Shown here one piece after another: positions 63,168 through 64,000 of a stretch of 64,000 nucleotides of DNA. The position numbers and the translations under genes are program-made. The number at the start of each line of letters is the position of its first letter. The stretch's first letter is position 1. Under the pieces are notes generated by a model. It ran no database searches. It had not been told where the DNA came from and was given only the letters and a program-made list of their open reading frames with translations. Source of the DNA: Lamellibrachia columna (Eukaryota; Annelida; Polychaeta; Sabellida; Siboglinidae). The DNA lies in assembly GCA_963662155.1 (NCBI GenBank), contig OY759262.1:19449698-19513697 (forward strand). The letters are read 5' to 3'.

Positions 63168-64000
63168 CAGCGGTTCTCAACCTGGTTTAAGCGTATCCCC
63201 GGGGTACGTATCCAGAGATGTTCCAGGTTGTACATTTAGGGTTGGCGGAAGCTAAGGTTGCGTGCATGACAACAGTTTTGTCACTTTGTGTGGTCCACGA
63301 AGACCTACAGTTTTCTCAATTAACTTCGTACCTAAATTATTCCATGATGACGGCGATATCGCCTGGAACTGTTAGTGCCTAAATGGTAAACGACATCCAG
63401 CGCCCTCAATAACCGGCTGTTCTGACTATTGTGCCAAGTTTTCGCTGTGGACCAAGAGGTGTTGCTTTTCCACACCAAGATGCGTTGGCTCTCACGGGGG
63501 AACGTGGTGCCGTAAAAAGCGGAACTTACCGAATTCCTTGACCGCATCGGTAAGGAGCAGTCTCGAATGTTCCTAGTTAAACTGTTCCACAAAGGTGGCT
63601 CTTGAAGCTGGCGTGCTTAAACGACATCTTCTTCCGCCTTAATTTAACAAGTCACTCCACGGTGCTTGATTTTGTGGACAACGTGGAAGCATTCATCACA
63701 AAGCTATAACTAGTGGAGGTGAAAGAAACCAAGGAAGGAAGCTTCAGTACGTTTGAACACCTAAGCGTCTGCGCTTCAGGTAGGATGAAAAAACATGACA
63801 TGGAAATGTGGCAACTTGTGCAGACGCACCTGCCTTCCATGCAGAAGTAGTGCCAAACATACTTCTCGGATTTGAGTCCGCTTCGAATTTCAACCATTCA
63901 GTGTTGAACTGCGATCTCTCTCAGACGGCATGGAGGAGAGCTTGTTGGATATCGCGAAAGATTCCACCGCACGGGCTGCATTTGAAGCCCTTCCCTGAGT
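63168..64000 (+). mobile_element. hAT (ZBED5-like) element, left part
   Basis: Starts with cagcggttctcaacctgg, a classic hAT-type terminus, then ccccggggtacg. A transposase relic follows from about 63450 and runs off the window. No right end is visible. Confidence 0.72.
63450..64000 (+). pseudogene. Decayed hAT/ZBED-type transposase
   Basis: Frames read VLLFHTKMRWLSRGNVV then, after stops and a frameshift, LKLACLNDIFFRLNL, VDNVEAFITKL and MWQLVQTHLPSM. These match the order of the C-terminal half of ZBED5/SCAND3-type proteins (TxxRWLSRG, then LxYLxDIFxxLN). At least four stops or frameshifts. Non-functional. Confidence 0.75.

Overview
This window looks like nuclear DNA of a marine invertebrate animal. 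My guess is a lophotrochozoan such as a mollusc, but no sequence here fixes the taxon. Reasons: spliced genes with GT-AG and GC-AG introns, kringle, fibronectin type II (FN2) and chitin-binding type 2 (CBM14) exons, very long (TA)n, (CA)n and (GTGC)n microsatellites, and many CR1/L2-like LINE, Harbinger, hAT, pogo and Ngaro/DIRS-type remnants. There is no bacterial gene organisation. All gene models are my own splices; no transcript data were available.

The host genes are three copies of one secreted mosaic gene. Gene A (+, 405..14678, nine exons, 517 codons) encodes signal peptide - CBM14 - Pro/Ser linker - CBM14 - Thr-rich linker - kringle - CBM14. Gene B (+, 24992..41933, eight exons, 421 codons) encodes signal peptide - CBM14 - Thr-rich linker - FN2 - kringle - CBM14. 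Gene C (-, 62687..50861, five 3' exons; its 5' part lies beyond the right edge) encodes Thr-rich linker - FN2 - kringle - CBM14. All exon phases add up to one open frame in A and B and in the visible part of C. B and C are tail to tail, with shared intron blocks, so the right half is a large, decayed inverted duplication. A and B are head-to-tail duplicates with homologous 5' flanks.

Layout: 1-404 5' flank of A; 405-14678 gene A, with introns full of microsatellites and LINE scraps; 14.7-18.1 kb spacer with a triplicated downstream block, LINE pieces and an orphan copy of a gene 5' flank; 18102-22092 an apparently complete PIF/Harbinger element with 25-bp inverted termini, a spliced DDE transposase and a MADF/Myb-like partner gene; 22.1-24.9 kb LINE copies and the 5' flank of B; 25.0-41.9 kb gene B, whose first intron holds 66 copies of a 38-bp minisatellite and whose second intron holds a 1.4-kb hAT-like element; 41.9-50.8 kb spacer dominated by CR1-like and L2-like LINEs; 50.9-62.7 kb gene C with a nearly full-length CR1-like LINE, an Ngaro-type recombinase fragment and other repeats; 62.7-64 kb a decayed hAT (ZBED-type) element.

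The three host genes probably make extracellular, O-glycosylated chitin- or glycan-binding proteins. That role is inferred from domains only. The combination of CBM14, FN2 and kringle modules joined through phase-1 introns is the most unusual biological feature. The best candidates for something new are this gene family, the three-frame-open minisatellite that runs in frame into a gene B exon, and a possible Harbinger excision footprint.
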